Shown here: piece by piece, positions 24,535 through 34,133 of the stretch | Numbering within the stretch: position 1 is the first letter of the stretch | Layout: the number at the start of each line of letters is the position of its first letter | From: an uncultured Bacteroidales bacterium | GTDB taxonomy: Bacteria; Bacteroidota; Bacteroidia; Bacteroidales; UBA932 | DNA: 40,619 bases | Assembly: GCA_900318445.1 (NCBI GenBank) | Contig: ONKO01000016.1 | Coordinates: 1 to 40,619, forward strand | Reading direction: 5' to 3' | The notes under the pieces: generated by a model | Databases searched by the model: none | Seen by the model: only the letters and a program-made list of their open reading frames with translations | Told to the model about the DNA's origin: nothing | Translations under genes and position numbers: made by a program

Positions 24535-26493
24535 ATGGCTCAAGACAAGAAAGACCCCAAGGGTCGCAAGATATTCAGCGTCAGCTTCAACTTTTCATGG
24601 GTATATTTCCTGATTCTTCTCGGAATCGGCTACCTGATGTTCAACAACAGGCAGAGCAGTGCCCCGGAAAAGGTGGAATGGACGGAAGTTCAGCAGATGA
24701 TCGGCCAGGGAGACGTGGCCGAGATTACCTTCGTGCGCAATGACTTCAGGGGCGAAGTGAAACTTCGGCCCGAGCGCATTGCCAAATACACCGACAAGTT
24801 CCGCGGAGGCATCCCCCCGAAGCGTGCGCCGCAGTTCTATTTCCTGGTCTCCACCAAGTTTGACCCCGAGCAGAGCTTTGCCGCCCTCAATGCGGAGCTC
24901 AGCCCCGTGGAACAGTTCAAGGTAGTGATCAAGAACGAGGAACGCGTGTGGATGGACATTCTTCAGATGACCCTTCCGCTTCTCATCCTCATTGTGTTCT
25001 GGGTGCTCATGTTCCGTGGCATGAACCGCGGCGCAGGCGGCCCCGGCGGCGGCATCAACCCCTTCAATACGGGAAAATCCACCGCCCGTGAAACCGAGAA
25101 AGGCGAGGTCAATGTTACCTTCAAGGACGTAGCCGGCCTCTACGGCGCCAAGGACGAAGTGATGGAAATCGTGGACTTCCTCCGCAATCCCCAGAAATAC
25201 ACCGCCCTGGGTGGTAAAATCCCCAAGGGCGCCCTCCTCGTGGGCCCTCCCGGAACCGGTAAGACCCTCCTCGCAAAAGCCGTGGCAGGGGAGGCCAACG
25301 TGCCCTTCTTCTCCATCTCCGGCTCGGACTTCGTGGAGATGTTCGTGGGCGTAGGCGCTTCCCGCGTCAGGGATCTCTTCCGCCAGGCCAAAGAGAAAGC
25401 CCCGTGCATCGTGTTCATCGACGAGATTGACGCCGTGGGCCGCGCCCGTGCCAAGAATGGCGGCTTCACCTCCAACGACGAGCGCGAGAACACCCTCAAC
25501 CAGCTCCTCACGGAGATGGATGGCTTCGGAACCAACAGCGGCGTCATCGTCCTCGCCGCCACCAACCGGGCCGATATCCTGGACCAGGCCCTCATGCGTG
25601 CCGGCCGCTTTGACCGTCAGATCCATGTAGAATTGCCTGAACTCAAGGAACGCGAGGAAATTTTCCAGGTACACCTGAAAGATATCAAGCTGGGAGACGA
25701 CTTCGACGTCGCCTTCATGGCCAAGCATACGCCCGGATTCTCCGGAGCCGATATCGCCAACGTCTGCAACGAGGCCGCCCTCACCGCCGCCCGCCGGGGC
25801 CACGAGAAAGTGATGCAGCAGGACTTCCTGGATGCCGTAGACCGCATCATCGGCGGCCTGGAGAGAAAGTCCAACACCATCATGACCCCCGCCGAGAAGC
25901 GCACCACCGCCTACCACGAGGCCGGTCACGCCCTGGTGGGATGGCTCCTCCCTTACGCAGACCCCGTCTTCAAGGTAAGCATTATCCCCAGAGGCAAGGC
26001 CCTCGGCCTCACCTGGAGCCTGCCCGAAGAAAGGAAGAACTGGTCCAAATCTGTCATGATGGACCAGATGAGCATGCTCATTGGCGGCCGTGTGGCAGAG
26101 GAAGTACTCAACGGAGAACCCTCCACTGGCGCCCTCAACGACCTCGAACGCATGACCGGCATGGCCTACGCCATGGTCCAGTACTACGGCATGAGCGACA
26201 AAGTGGGAACCCTCAGCTTCTATGACTCCTCAGGCGCCAAGGGCTACAACCTCGTGAAACCCTACTCGGAAAAAACCGCCGAGCTCATGGACCAGGAAGT
26301 GAAAGCCATCGTGAAGGAAGTTCACGACCGCACGCTCCGTATCATCGACACCCACAAGGATGCCTTTATGAAACTGGGCGCTCTCCTTTTGGAAAAAGAA
26401 GTTATCTTTGCAGAAGATATCGAGAGCATCCTGGGCCCCAAGGTTAAACCTGCGCCCGATGATCAGTTTGTAACCGATACCGTCAGCGCATGA
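24535..26493 (+). CDS. ftsH: ATP-dependent zinc metalloprotease FtsH
   Basis: This is a 652-residue membrane-bound AAA+ protease that degrades misfolded membrane proteins and regulatory proteins. Transmembrane segments are at about residues 20-37 ([17 protein letters not shown]) and 143-160 ([15 protein letters not shown]), with an extracytoplasmic domain between. The AAA module has the P-loop GPPGTGKT near residue 237, Walker [12 protein letters not shown] and the second region of homology near [20 protein letters not shown]. The zinc site is HEAGH near residue 460. All key residues are intact. The last four bases overlap cdsA (ATGA). Confidence 0.98.
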   Translation: MAQDKKDPKGRKIFSVSFNFSWVYFLILLGIGYLMFNNRQSSAPEKVEWTEVQQMIGQGDVAEITFVRNDFRGEVKLRPERIAKYTDKFRGGIPPKRAPQFYFLVSTKFDPEQSFAALNAELSPVEQFKVVIKNEERVWMDILQMTLPLLILIVFWVLMFRGMNRGAGGPGGGINPFNTGKSTARETEKGEVNVTFKDVAGLYGAKDEVMEIVDFLRNPQKYTALGGKIPKGALLVGPPGTGKTLLAKAVAGEANVPFFSISGSDFVEMFVGVGASRVRDLFRQAKEKAPCIVFIDEIDAVGRARAKNGGFTSNDERENTLNQLLTEMDGFGTNSGVIVLAATNRADILDQALMRAGRFDRQIHVELPELKEREEIFQVHLKDIKLGDDFDVAFMAKHTPGFSGADIANVCNEAALTAARRGHEKVMQQDFLDAVDRIIGGLERKSNTIMTPAEKRTTAYHEAGHALVGWLLPYADPVFKVSIIPRGKALGLTWSLPEERKNWSKSVMMDQMSMLIGGRVAEEVLNGEPSTGALNDLERMTGMAYAMVQYYGMSDKVGTLSFYDSSGAKGYNLVKPYSEKTAELMDQEVKAIVKEVHDRTLRIIDTHKDAFMKLGALLLEKEVIFAEDIESILGPKVKPAPDDQFVTDTVSA

Positions 26494-27326
26494 ACACAAC
26501 CGTAAAACGCTCCCTATCCGGAACCGTCTTCCTGGCAGTGATGCTGGGAGGACTTCTGCTTGGTAGATGGCCCTTCACCATCCTGTTCGCGTTCATTACC
26601 GCCACCATGATGGAAGAGTTCTACCGCATGACCATGGGCAAGTCCTACCGGCGCCTGCAAAGCCTGGCCGTCAGCCTTGCCATCGGCCTGTTTGTCGTTG
26701 TCAATTTCGAGCTCTCCGACGGCGAATCGGGTATAACCGCCCTCTCCTGCGGCTTCATCTTCGTCATCGCCCTCATGGTCGCCTCCCTTTTCGAGAAAGA
26801 CCATACCGATTTTATGAAAACCGGCTTCCTCTATGCCGGCATGCTGTACATCGGCCTTCCGCTGGCCCTCTCCAACTTTGTGGTATTCCAGGAAGGAGGT
26901 ACGTTCAGCGGCATTCTGATGATTGCCTTCTTCTCCATTATCTGGGCCTCGGATGTAGGCGCCTACTGCTTTGGCCTTCTCCTGGGGCAGAAAATCTGGC
27001 CCGCCAAACTGTGCCCCACCATTTCTCCCAAGAAGTCCTGGGCCGGTTACGTCGGCGGTCTTGCCACCTCCGTCCTTGCCGGCGCCATCCTCAGTTGGAC
27101 GGGCCTCGTGAGTTTCCCCATGGTCCACTGCCTGGTGATGGCCGCCCTCATGCATGTGGCGGGCGTATTCGGAGACCTCTTCGAGTCCATGTGGAAGCGC
27201 GCCGCCGGCATCAAGGATTCCGGCAACATCATTCCCGGACACGGCGGCCTCATGGATCGCTTCGACAGCGCCCTTTTCGCTATCCCCACCGGCTATTTTT
27301 ACCTTATGTTATTTGATTTAGTGTAG
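26490..27326 (+). CDS. cdsA: phosphatidate cytidylyltransferase
   Basis: This 278-residue integral membrane enzyme makes CDP-diacylglycerol from CTP and phosphatidic acid, the entry step for phospholipid head groups. About eight hydrophobic segments are visible from residue 8 on. The CDP-alcohol/CdsA signature sits near the C-terminus: KRAAGIKDSGNIIPGHGG followed by LMDRFDS. It overlaps ftsH by four bases and is followed after 3 bases by psd, so the two phospholipid steps are made together. Confidence 0.95.
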   Translation: MNTTVKRSLSGTVFLAVMLGGLLLGRWPFTILFAFITATMMEEFYRMTMGKSYRRLQSLAVSLAIGLFVVVNFELSDGESGITALSCGFIFVIALMVASLFEKDHTDFMKTGFLYAGMLYIGLPLALSNFVVFQEGGTFSGILMIAFFSIIWASDVGAYCFGLLLGQKIWPAKLCPTISPKKSWAGYVGGLATSVLAGAILSWTGLVSFPMVHCLVMAALMHVAGVFGDLFESMWKRAAGIKDSGNIIPGHGGLMDRFDSALFAIPTGYFYLMLFDLV

Positions 27327-27329
27327 TAT

Positions 27330-28007
27330 ATGAAATGGATCAAAATTGACAACGACTCCTACGGAACCATCCTCACAAGCTGGTGCGTCTGCGCCGTCCT
27401 TATCTTCCTGGTAGCTCGTTTTGTCCCCATCCTCTGGCTCAGCATCCCGCTCTGCGCCATGATGATCCTGTTTATGATTTTCATCACCTGGTTCTTCCGC
27501 GTCCCCAACCGCGAGACTCCCTTCCAGGACAACGACCGTCTGGTAACGTCGGTGGCCGACGGAAAAGTGGTCATCGTGGACAAGGTCTACGAAAAGGAAT
27601 ACCTCAAGAAGGACTGCATCCAGATTTCTGTGTACATGGATTTCTTTGACGTGCACTGCAACTTCTGGCCCATCTCCGGCAAGGTGGAGTACTATAAGTA
27701 TCATCCCGGCAAGTACCTGCTGGCCTTCCATCCCAAGAGCTCCGAGCTCAACGAGCATTCCTCCAGCTGCATGTGTAACGACTACGGCCAGGTCTTTTTC
27801 AAGCAGATTGCCGGCACCTTCGCCCGCCGCATCGTATGCTACTCCGAGCCCGGCAAGATCGAATACCGCGGAGACCAGTGCGGAGTCATCAAATTCGGCT
27901 CCCGCATAGACCTTTTCGTCCCGCTGGAAGCCGATGTCAAAGTAAAGGTGGGAGACAAAGTCCGCGCCGTGGAAACCGTCCTGGCTATTCTGCCCGATCG
28001 GCAGTAA
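27330..28007 (+). CDS. psd: phosphatidylserine decarboxylase
   Basis: This 225-residue protein is the compact proenzyme form that converts phosphatidylserine to phosphatidylethanolamine. It should self-cleave at the Gly-Ser of IKFGSRIDLFVP, making the pyruvoyl group on the small alpha chain. Two hydrophobic segments at the N-terminus (about 12-50) anchor it. YMDFFDVHCNFWPISGKVEYYKYHPGK is the conserved His-containing core, given here in two parts: YMDFFDVHCNFWPI and SGKVEYYKYHPGK. No phosphatidylserine synthase gene is in the window. Its last 23 bases overlap the convergent ispG gene. Confidence 0.93.
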   Translation: MKWIKIDNDSYGTILTSWCVCAVLIFLVARFVPILWLSIPLCAMMILFMIFITWFFRVPNRETPFQDNDRLVTSVADGKVVIVDKVYEKEYLKKDCIQISVYMDFFDVHCNFWPISGKVEYYKYHPGKYLLAFHPKSSELNEHSSSCMCNDYGQVFFKQIAGTFARRIVCYSEPGKIEYRGDQCGVIKFGSRIDLFVPLEADVKVKVGDKVRAVETVLAILPDRQ

Positions 28008-29229
28008 TGAGCTCCACCAGTTTTTCTACAGCCTCGTCCTCGGGTATATGCCTCAGGACGGGGTCTTTTTTTCGGTACAGGGTTACCTTGCCGAAGCCTT
28101 CGCCCACGTACCCGTAGTCGGCATCGGCCATCTCTCCCGGCCCGTTCACGATGCAGCCCATCACCGCGATGACCACGTCCTTGAACTGGCCCGTCGCGGC
28201 CTTTACCTTGTTGAAGGTATTCTCCAGGTCATAGAGCGTGCGGCCGCAGCCCGGGCAGGCAATGTACTCCGGCTTGTAGAAACGCCGGCGGCAGGCCTGC
28301 AGGATTTCGTCCTTGAGGTACTCATCGCCGATGGGAATGTCATCCACCTCATGGTTGAGAAGGGGAGCGCCCCAGTCGCAGGCCGCCTTGAGGATGGCCT
28401 CTTCGCGCGCCGGGAGAATGGCCGGCTTAGCCCCCACTCCGTATCGGCCCGCCAGATACTGCGCCACCGGTATCTCGTTCTCCGGGGGTTCCGTGAGGGA
28501 GACGCGGATGGTGTTGCCGATGCCTTCGGAAAGGAGCGTGGAGATGGCTACGCAGCTCTTGATGCGGCCGCTGTCTCCGTTGCCGGCTTCGGTGACGCCC
28601 ACGTGCAGGGGAAACATTTCCCCCTTTTCCTGCATGAGGCGGGCGAGCTCGCGGTAGGCCTGGACCATGACAACGGTGTTGGATGCCTTGAGGGAAACCA
28701 CCACATTATAGAAGTGGGCGTCCAGGCACATCTGGACCCATTCCATGGCCGCGAGGGCCATCGCCTGCGGCGTGTTGCCGTACTGCTCGACGATATACTT
28801 TCCGAGGGACCCGTGATTGAGGCCGATGCGGATGGCCCGGTCATATTTCTTGCATTCCTCCAGGAATTTTCCGAAGAGCTCGCGGGCCTTTTCGTGATTG
28901 GGATGGAAGTTCCCCGGGTTGATGCGGATCTTCTCCACCACCGGCACGACCGCCATGGCGACCTCCGCGCTGAAGTGAATGTCTGCCACCAGAGGGACAT
29001 CGGCCTGCACCCTGCGGCGGATTTCCTTCAGCGGAGCCACGTCCGAGAGGGAAGGCACCGTGATGCGGATGAGCTGCGCGCCGGCCTTGATGAGCCGCTC
29101 GCACTGGGCGACGGTTGCGTCGACGTCAGAGGTATGGGTGTTGCACATGGTCTGGACCACGATGGGATGGTCGCTGCCGAGAAGGACGTTCCCTACATGG
29201 ACCGTCCGGGTTTTTATTGCTTTATTCAT
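27985..29229 (-). CDS. ispG: 4-hydroxy-3-methylbut-2-en-1-yl diphosphate synthase IspG, compact form
   Basis: This is a 414-residue iron-sulfur enzyme of the non-mevalonate isoprenoid pathway. The TIM-barrel starts at VHVGNVLLGSDHPIVVQTMC and includes PLVADIHFS and RIGLNHGSLG. The C-terminal [4Fe-4S] ligands are in ACPGCGRTL (two Cys) and VMGCIVNGPGEMADADYG. Bacteroidetes enzymes are usually near 600 residues because of an inserted domain. Here that insertion is reduced to about 60 residues between EPPENEIPVAQYL and YIACPGCG. The start is ATG at 29229, overlapping the upstream gene's stop by 8 bases. The longer upstream frame is rejected. Confidence 0.93.
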   Translation of the reverse strand: MNKAIKTRTVHVGNVLLGSDHPIVVQTMCNTHTSDVDATVAQCERLIKAGAQLIRITVPSLSDVAPLKEIRRRVQADVPLVADIHFSAEVAMAVVPVVEKIRINPGNFHPNHEKARELFGKFLEECKKYDRAIRIGLNHGSLGKYIVEQYGNTPQAMALAAMEWVQMCLDAHFYNVVVSLKASNTVVMVQAYRELARLMQEKGEMFPLHVGVTEAGNGDSGRIKSCVAISTLLSEGIGNTIRVSLTEPPENEIPVAQYLAGRYGVGAKPAILPAREEAILKAACDWGAPLLNHEVDDIPIGDEYLKDEILQACRRRFYKPEYIACPGCGRTLYDLENTFNKVKAATGQFKDVVIAVMGCIVNGPGEMADADYGYVGEGFGKVTLYRKKDPVLRHIPEDEAVEKLVELITADRAE

Positions 29230-30082
29230 GATGCTGCGATTCTTCCTCGACCATCTTGCGGGCCAGTTTCTTGAGCTGGCCGCGCGTATGTCCGTGCCGG
29301 GGTGAAAGTTGATAATAGATGCCGAAAGATACCACGCCGTCCAGCGGGTAGGCATAGCGGTAGTAGTACGGACTGGCGTAGTCGGGGCGCCAGAAGCTTT
29401 CCCAGCCCCACTTGACCTGCGCGTTCACGTGAAACTCGAAGGGCGCAATCATTACGCCAAGGCCCAGGCCGCCCTGCAGTCCGTACGAGAGGCGGCGGTC
29501 GTAGTCCTGGAACGAGTACTGGTGCTCCTTGTATACGTCATAGGTCTCGTAGTCGGGGTCCAGGGTGCGCTCGATGCTCATGCGGTAACCGCCGTAGAGA
29601 CCCACCTTGGCCATGATCTTGAAATACTCGCCTATGTCAATGTGGAAATGCGAGAGGAGATAGGCCTCGGGCACTTTCATCACCACCTTGTAGGCGCCGC
29701 TCTCGGTGGCGCGGGCCCCGGTCTCGGGGTTTGTCTTGAACTGGTAGCCCTCGTAATTGAGCTGCCCGCCAAACTCCAGGCCCATGTTGGGGAACAGCCC
29801 GAACATGGTGAAGTGGCGCATGATCGAAAAGCCCACCACCGGGCCGGCCCACTGCGTGGTGGTGTTGCGGGCGGGGTTGAAGAAACCCATCTGGAGGGAA
29901 GCTCCGCCGTACGCACCCACAAGCCAGTAGTTGTTGGGCGGTGCAATCTTGACGTCCACGCTGTCCAGGTAGGAGGTGGTGATGCTGTCGGGGAGGGAGA
30001 AGAATTCCTTGTCCAGGTCTACCTGGGCCCGGGCCGTGAAGGCGGCCGCAAGAAGGGCCGCGAGAAGGAGGATCTTTTTCAT
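29222..30082 (-). CDS. outer-membrane beta-barrel protein of unknown function
   Basis: This 286-residue protein has a signal peptide (MKKILLLAALLAAAFTARAQ) and then alternating aromatic and glycine-rich strands (NYWLVGAYGGASLQMGFF, FGLFPNMGLEFGGQLNYEGY, YKVVMKVPEAYLLSHFHIDI) of the kind seen in PorT-like barrels. I do not recognise a specific family. The C-terminus is charged (KKLARKMVEEESQHHE), which is unusual for a barrel that normally ends on an aromatic strand. The start overlaps the lipoprotein gene by ATGA, and the stop overlaps the ispG start. It is therefore locked into the rel-lipoprotein-ispG cluster. Confidence 0.75.
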   Translation of the reverse strand: MKKILLLAALLAAAFTARAQVDLDKEFFSLPDSITTSYLDSVDVKIAPPNNYWLVGAYGGASLQMGFFNPARNTTTQWAGPVVGFSIMRHFTMFGLFPNMGLEFGGQLNYEGYQFKTNPETGARATESGAYKVVMKVPEAYLLSHFHIDIGEYFKIMAKVGLYGGYRMSIERTLDPDYETYDVYKEHQYSFQDYDRRLSYGLQGGLGLGVMIAPFEFHVNAQVKWGWESFWRPDYASPYYYRYAYPLDGVVSFGIYYQLSPRHGHTRGQLKKLARKMVEEESQHHE

Positions 30083-31878
30083 CGGAACAGTTCCTCCATG
30101 TCTACGTTCCATACCATCTCGGCCTTCTCCAGCACCTTGATCAGAAACTTGTCATTCACTTTATAGAAGCGCACTTTCTCCGGCTGCTTATGCTCCAGGA
30201 GGTTGCCGGTGTCCACAATGTTGTTCCCGTTGATATCCTCCGTCATGCGGATGCAGTAAGAGCCCGCCTTGAGGTAGGGGAAGATCACCGGGCCGTCCCC
30301 GTTCACGATGAAGCTGCGGATCACTTTGTCCCGCTTTTCGTTGAGGAGCTCGATGATGTATTTGTTATGCACGCCGCTGAGCTCCAGCGTGATGTTACTG
30401 AGTTTTTCGTCGGTGGGAAGCATCACCTTGAGCTCCGTGGAGTCGTTGTAGAAGCCGTTGATGTCCCGGAAACCCCGGTGGGGAATCTTGAGGAAGTACT
30501 CGTAACCCACCTGGAAAGGCTCTGTGGGCATGACGCGGAAGTGGCGCAGGTTGGTGGAGTCTTTGATAAGCTTGACTTTTCCCATGGTCTCCTGCTGGCG
30601 CGGGTTGCGGATGCGCAGCTTCAGGGAATCCCAGGCGGCTTCGATGAGCGGGTACTGGAATTCGATGTCAAAGCCATACTGCTCGATGGTGGTGGGGTCG
30701 GCCTGGGTTGTCATGACCGCCAGGGTGTCCTCGTGCCTGCGGTTACGGGTGTCGCGCTGCTTTTTCTGGAGCTCGGCCTTGTATTCCTTGGTATAGGCCA
30801 GCTTGACGGTTTCGTCCATCGGCCTGAGTTTTCCCGTGGTATCGGTCTTGTCGTAGCGGATGACAAGCTGCAGGGTGTCGGGCATTCTGCGCTGGTCGTT
30901 CACCCACAGCTCCAGGGAGTCCTTCTGGGGATTGAACTGGGAGATGATCTTATCCCGGTGAAGTCCCTTGATGCGCATGTCGCGGATGCGGGTGTCGGGC
31001 GCCATGAAGGTGAGGTAGGCGGTGCGTTCGCCCACGCGCTCCTTCTTCACGATCATCTGCTTGTGGGGCTTCTCGCGGAAGAGGTTGAGCTCCAGCTGGG
31101 CCTTGCGGGCCAGGCACAGGGCCGTGTCCTTCATGTCAAACTTCTTGAACTCGTACAGGGAGTCGCTGTAGATGATGGACGGGCGGAACAGCGAGTCCAG
31201 GAAGGCGATGCGCTCGCTCTCGGGGTCGTATTTGTTGTTGTTGTTCTCGTCGCGGATAGCATACACGCGGTATACGGTATCCTGGATGTTGCGGATGGAG
31301 AAGAATCCCCAGTCGTCGGTCTTGGCCGCGGCGACGGGGCGCCGGAGGAAGACGGCGGAGTCGGCCTGGTCCTTGTACAGCAAGACCGTTGCGCCTTTCA
31401 CGGGCATGAGGGTGTTGCAGTCCTGCACCACGCCCGTTACGCACATGGAGTCTATCTGCTCGCCCGTTGCAAAGACCAGCGTATAGCCCGGGAAGAGGTT
31501 TCCCTCGTTGTTGTCGGCGATGGCGCCGGTGAGGTCCAGGGTATAGGTGGCGCTGCTGTCCAGCGGGTTCTCGAACGTAACCACCAGCGATTTGCCGCTG
31601 ATGACGGCCTTGGGCTTTTTCTCCTGCGGGGGAGACAGGTACACGCCGTTCGCGTCCTTGATCTTGACGTATTCGTTGAAGGTGAACACCAGTTTGACCT
31701 TGCCGGGGTCTACGCGGGTGGATCCCGGGAAGGGCGTCACCTTGGTGATGACGGGCGGAATGGTATCCTTGGGCCCTCCGGTGGGGGCCTGCGTGGTGTT
31801 GGCGCAGCCTCCCGGAATGAAGAGACTGGCCAGAATGAGCGATGCGGGTATGAGGGGGAGGAGTTTTGTCAGCTTCAT
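30079..31878 (-). CDS. Ig-like domain lipoprotein of unknown function
   Basis: This 599-residue protein starts MKLTKLLPLIPASLILASL and has a lipoprotein-type Cys in FIPGGC. The next part, TGGPKDTIPPVITKVTPFPG, begins a bacterial Ig-like (Big_5/SbsA-type) domain with FTFNEYVKIKD and LVVTFENPLDSSATYTLDL. A middle region resembles a carboxypeptidase-regulatory-like fold (GVVQDCNTLMPVKGATVLLY). The rest is beta-rich and ends with a segment describing a helical tail. Proteins of this type are widespread in Bacteroidetes, but a function is not established. It overlaps the rel stop by four bases and the next gene start by four bases. A much longer upstream frame is a shadow of rel. Confidence 0.82.
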   Translation of the reverse strand: MKLTKLLPLIPASLILASLFIPGGCANTTQAPTGGPKDTIPPVITKVTPFPGSTRVDPGKVKLVFTFNEYVKIKDANGVYLSPPQEKKPKAVISGKSLVVTFENPLDSSATYTLDLTGAIADNNEGNLFPGYTLVFATGEQIDSMCVTGVVQDCNTLMPVKGATVLLYKDQADSAVFLRRPVAAAKTDDWGFFSIRNIQDTVYRVYAIRDENNNNKYDPESERIAFLDSLFRPSIIYSDSLYEFKKFDMKDTALCLARKAQLELNLFREKPHKQMIVKKERVGERTAYLTFMAPDTRIRDMRIKGLHRDKIISQFNPQKDSLELWVNDQRRMPDTLQLVIRYDKTDTTGKLRPMDETVKLAYTKEYKAELQKKQRDTRNRRHEDTLAVMTTQADPTTIEQYGFDIEFQYPLIEAAWDSLKLRIRNPRQQETMGKVKLIKDSTNLRHFRVMPTEPFQVGYEYFLKIPHRGFRDINGFYNDSTELKVMLPTDEKLSNITLELSGVHNKYIIELLNEKRDKVIRSFIVNGDGPVIFPYLKAGSYCIRMTEDINGNNIVDTGNLLEHKQPEKVRFYKVNDKFLIKVLEKAEMVWNVDMEELFR

Positions 31879-34133
31879 AGTTCGCTGCGGGTAACGTTGT
31901 CGATTCCTTCGATGGAAGAGAGTTTCTTGATGAGTTTGTCCAGGATGTCGCGGGAGTTTACATAGAGGTCTATATAGCCCTCGAACAGACCGCTCTCGGC
32001 CTGCAGGGAAAGCCGGCGCATGTTCACGCCCATCACCAGGGAGAGGTAGCGCGTGATGTCGTTGAGCATGCCCACGCGGTCGATGCCCTTCAGGGAAATG
32101 CGCACGAGGAAGGAGGCGTCCTCGGCCTGCTCCAGCCACTTGGGGACCACCACCCAGTCTCCGTGCGTGGCGGCGATGGTCTCGGCCACCTTGCAGGATT
32201 TCTTGTGGATGGTGACGGTGCCGTCGGGGGCTTTGAAGCCGACGACCGGGTCTCCGGGGATGGGGTTGCAGCACGTTGCAATGTGGAAGTGGGGGGCGTC
32301 GGGATCCGAGCTGCCGATGATGATGGTCTCACCCGCGGGTGCCTCGCTCTTTTCGGGGTGCTGGGCGTCGAGGCGCAGCACGCGGCGGATCCAGGACATG
32401 CGCGTTCCGCTGGAACGCTTGATGATGTCCTCGAAATTGTCGAGGGAGATGGTGCCGATGCCGATACCGTAGTAGAGCTCGTCCCGGGATTCCACGTTGT
32501 AGGCGGCTTCCAGGCGCTGGAGAAGACGTTCGTCCAGTTCCAGGCCGATAGATTCCGTCGCCTGCTCCAGCGACTTGCGGCCGAACTCGACCGTCTGCTT
32601 GCGCTGCGCCTTGAAATAGTCGGTGACGAGCGTCCTCGCGCGATGGGTGATGAGAAACTTGAGCCACTCCGGCTGGGGACGGGCGTCCTCGGCCGTGATA
32701 ATCTCCACTTTGTCGCCGGTCTTGAGGACGTGGTCCAGCTTGACCAGTTTCTGGTTTACCTTGGCGGCGATGGACTTGTGGCCTACCTCGGAGTGGATGA
32801 GGTACGCGAAGTCCAGCGCGGTGGCGCCTTTCTGGATGCTGCGTTGTTCCCCGCGCGGGGTGAAGACGTAGATCTCGGTGGCGGTGAGGTCGTTGTGGAT
32901 GATGTCGAGGAGCTCCAGCGCATTGATGTCCGGGTTTACCAGGATATCCTTGATGCGGTTGAGCCAGTTGTCCATCTCGTAGTCTCCCTCTCCCATCATG
33001 CCGTGCTGCTTGTACACCCAGTGGGCGGCGATGCCTTTCTCGGCGATGTCGTCCATGCGGCGGGTGCGGATCTGGACTTCCACCCAGATGCCCGAGTCGC
33101 TCAGGAGGGTGCAGTGCAGGGCTTCGTAGCCGTTGGACTTGGGGTGCTTCACCCAGTCCCGCAGGCGCTCCGGCATGTAGCGGTATATGCCTGTGATGAT
33201 GGAGAAGATGTGGTAGCACTGGTCTCGCTCGCTTTCCTTGGAATTAGGGTCTGTGTCAAAGATGATGCGGATGGCGTAGAGGTCGTAGACCTCGTCGAAG
33301 GACACGCCCTTGGACTGCATCTTGCGCCAGACCGAGTACGGGGTTTTGATGCGCTTTTTGAGCTCGTAGTGGAACCCGGCGGCATCGAGGGCCCGGGTGA
33401 TGGGCTGGATGAACGCCGTCATCTCCGCTCCCTTGCCGGCCACCTCGCGGTCAATGCGGGCCTTGATGTCCTCATAGGCCTCGGGCTCCTTGTAGCGCAG
33501 CCAGATGTTCTCCAGCTCGCTCTTGATGCTGTACAGGCCCAGGCGGTGCGCCAGCGGGATAAAGATGAACATGGTCTCGGAGAGGATCTTGTCCCGCTTG
33601 TGCTCCGGCATGTGCTCGATGGTGCGGCAGTTGTGGAGGCGGTCGGCCAGCTTGATGAGCACCACCCGCACGTCGTCGTTCATGGTGAGGAGGATGCGCT
33701 TGAAGTTCTCGGCCTGCAGGCTCTGCTGGGAGAGGTCGGTTCCGTGCGTCTTCTGCTCGGTGTCCAGGACGTTCTTGATTTTGGTGAGACCGTCCACCAG
33801 ACTGGCGATCTTGTCGCCAAAGTGCTCCCGAATGTCCTCTACGGTATAGTCGGTGTCCTCCACTACGTCGTGCAGGAGGGCAGCCGATATGGATTTGTAA
33901 CCCAGGCCGATGTCATCCACCACAATCTGTGCGACGGCGATGGGATGCAGCATGTAGGGCTCACCGCTGCGGCGGCGCACGTTCTTGTGTGCCTCGTTGG
34001 CAAACTCGAAGGCCCGTTGGACCACTTCCAGCTCTGCTTCGTTGGCACAGCGTTTGACCGCCGACTCATGCAGTTTGGCGTAGTCGCGGTTGATGACTTC
34101 GTAGTCCTGGGATGTGAACTGTGAAAAACTCAT
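31875..34133 (-). CDS. bifunctional (p)ppGpp synthetase/hydrolase (Rel/SpoT)
   Basis: This is a 752-residue stringent-response enzyme. An HD hydrolase domain is seen at ALLHDVVEDTDYTVEDI and LADRLHNCRTI. The synthetase domain has YAIRIIFDTDP, HPKSNGYEALHCTLL and VEVQIRTRRMDDIAEKGIAA. A TGS domain (YVFTPRGEQRSIQKGATALD), a CC/zinc-finger region (HIATCCNPIPGDPVVGF) and a C-terminal ACT domain follow. The key HD and synthetase motifs are present, so both activities are expected. Start and stop both overlap neighbours by four bases (ATGA). Coupling to an outer-membrane protein and a lipoprotein is notable. Confidence 0.96.
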   Translation of the reverse strand: MSFSQFTSQDYEVINRDYAKLHESAVKRCANEAELEVVQRAFEFANEAHKNVRRRSGEPYMLHPIAVAQIVVDDIGLGYKSISAALLHDVVEDTDYTVEDIREHFGDKIASLVDGLTKIKNVLDTEQKTHGTDLSQQSLQAENFKRILLTMNDDVRVVLIKLADRLHNCRTIEHMPEHKRDKILSETMFIFIPLAHRLGLYSIKSELENIWLRYKEPEAYEDIKARIDREVAGKGAEMTAFIQPITRALDAAGFHYELKKRIKTPYSVWRKMQSKGVSFDEVYDLYAIRIIFDTDPNSKESERDQCYHIFSIITGIYRYMPERLRDWVKHPKSNGYEALHCTLLSDSGIWVEVQIRTRRMDDIAEKGIAAHWVYKQHGMMGEGDYEMDNWLNRIKDILVNPDINALELLDIIHNDLTATEIYVFTPRGEQRSIQKGATALDFAYLIHSEVGHKSIAAKVNQKLVKLDHVLKTGDKVEIITAEDARPQPEWLKFLITHRARTLVTDYFKAQRKQTVEFGRKSLEQATESIGLELDERLLQRLEAAYNVESRDELYYGIGIGTISLDNFEDIIKRSSGTRMSWIRRVLRLDAQHPEKSEAPAGETIIIGSSDPDAPHFHIATCCNPIPGDPVVGFKAPDGTVTIHKKSCKVAETIAATHGDWVVVPKWLEQAEDASFLVRISLKGIDRVGMLNDITRYLSLVMGVNMRRLSLQAESGLFEGYIDLYVNSRDILDKLIKKLSSIEGIDNVTRSEL

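Noticed and set aside
29230-29355. N-terminal extension of IspG
   Set aside because: The conserved protein begins at MNKAIKTRTV; the extension is a shadow of the upstream barrel gene.
30547-30558. A further GGCGCAGGTT repeat unit inside the lipoprotein gene
   Set aside because: It is a single short match in coding sequence with no hairpin partner or neighbouring unit, so chance is enough.
31879-32274. N-terminal extension of the Ig-like lipoprotein
   Set aside because: It overlaps rel in another frame and would bury the lipoprotein signal peptide that starts at 31878.
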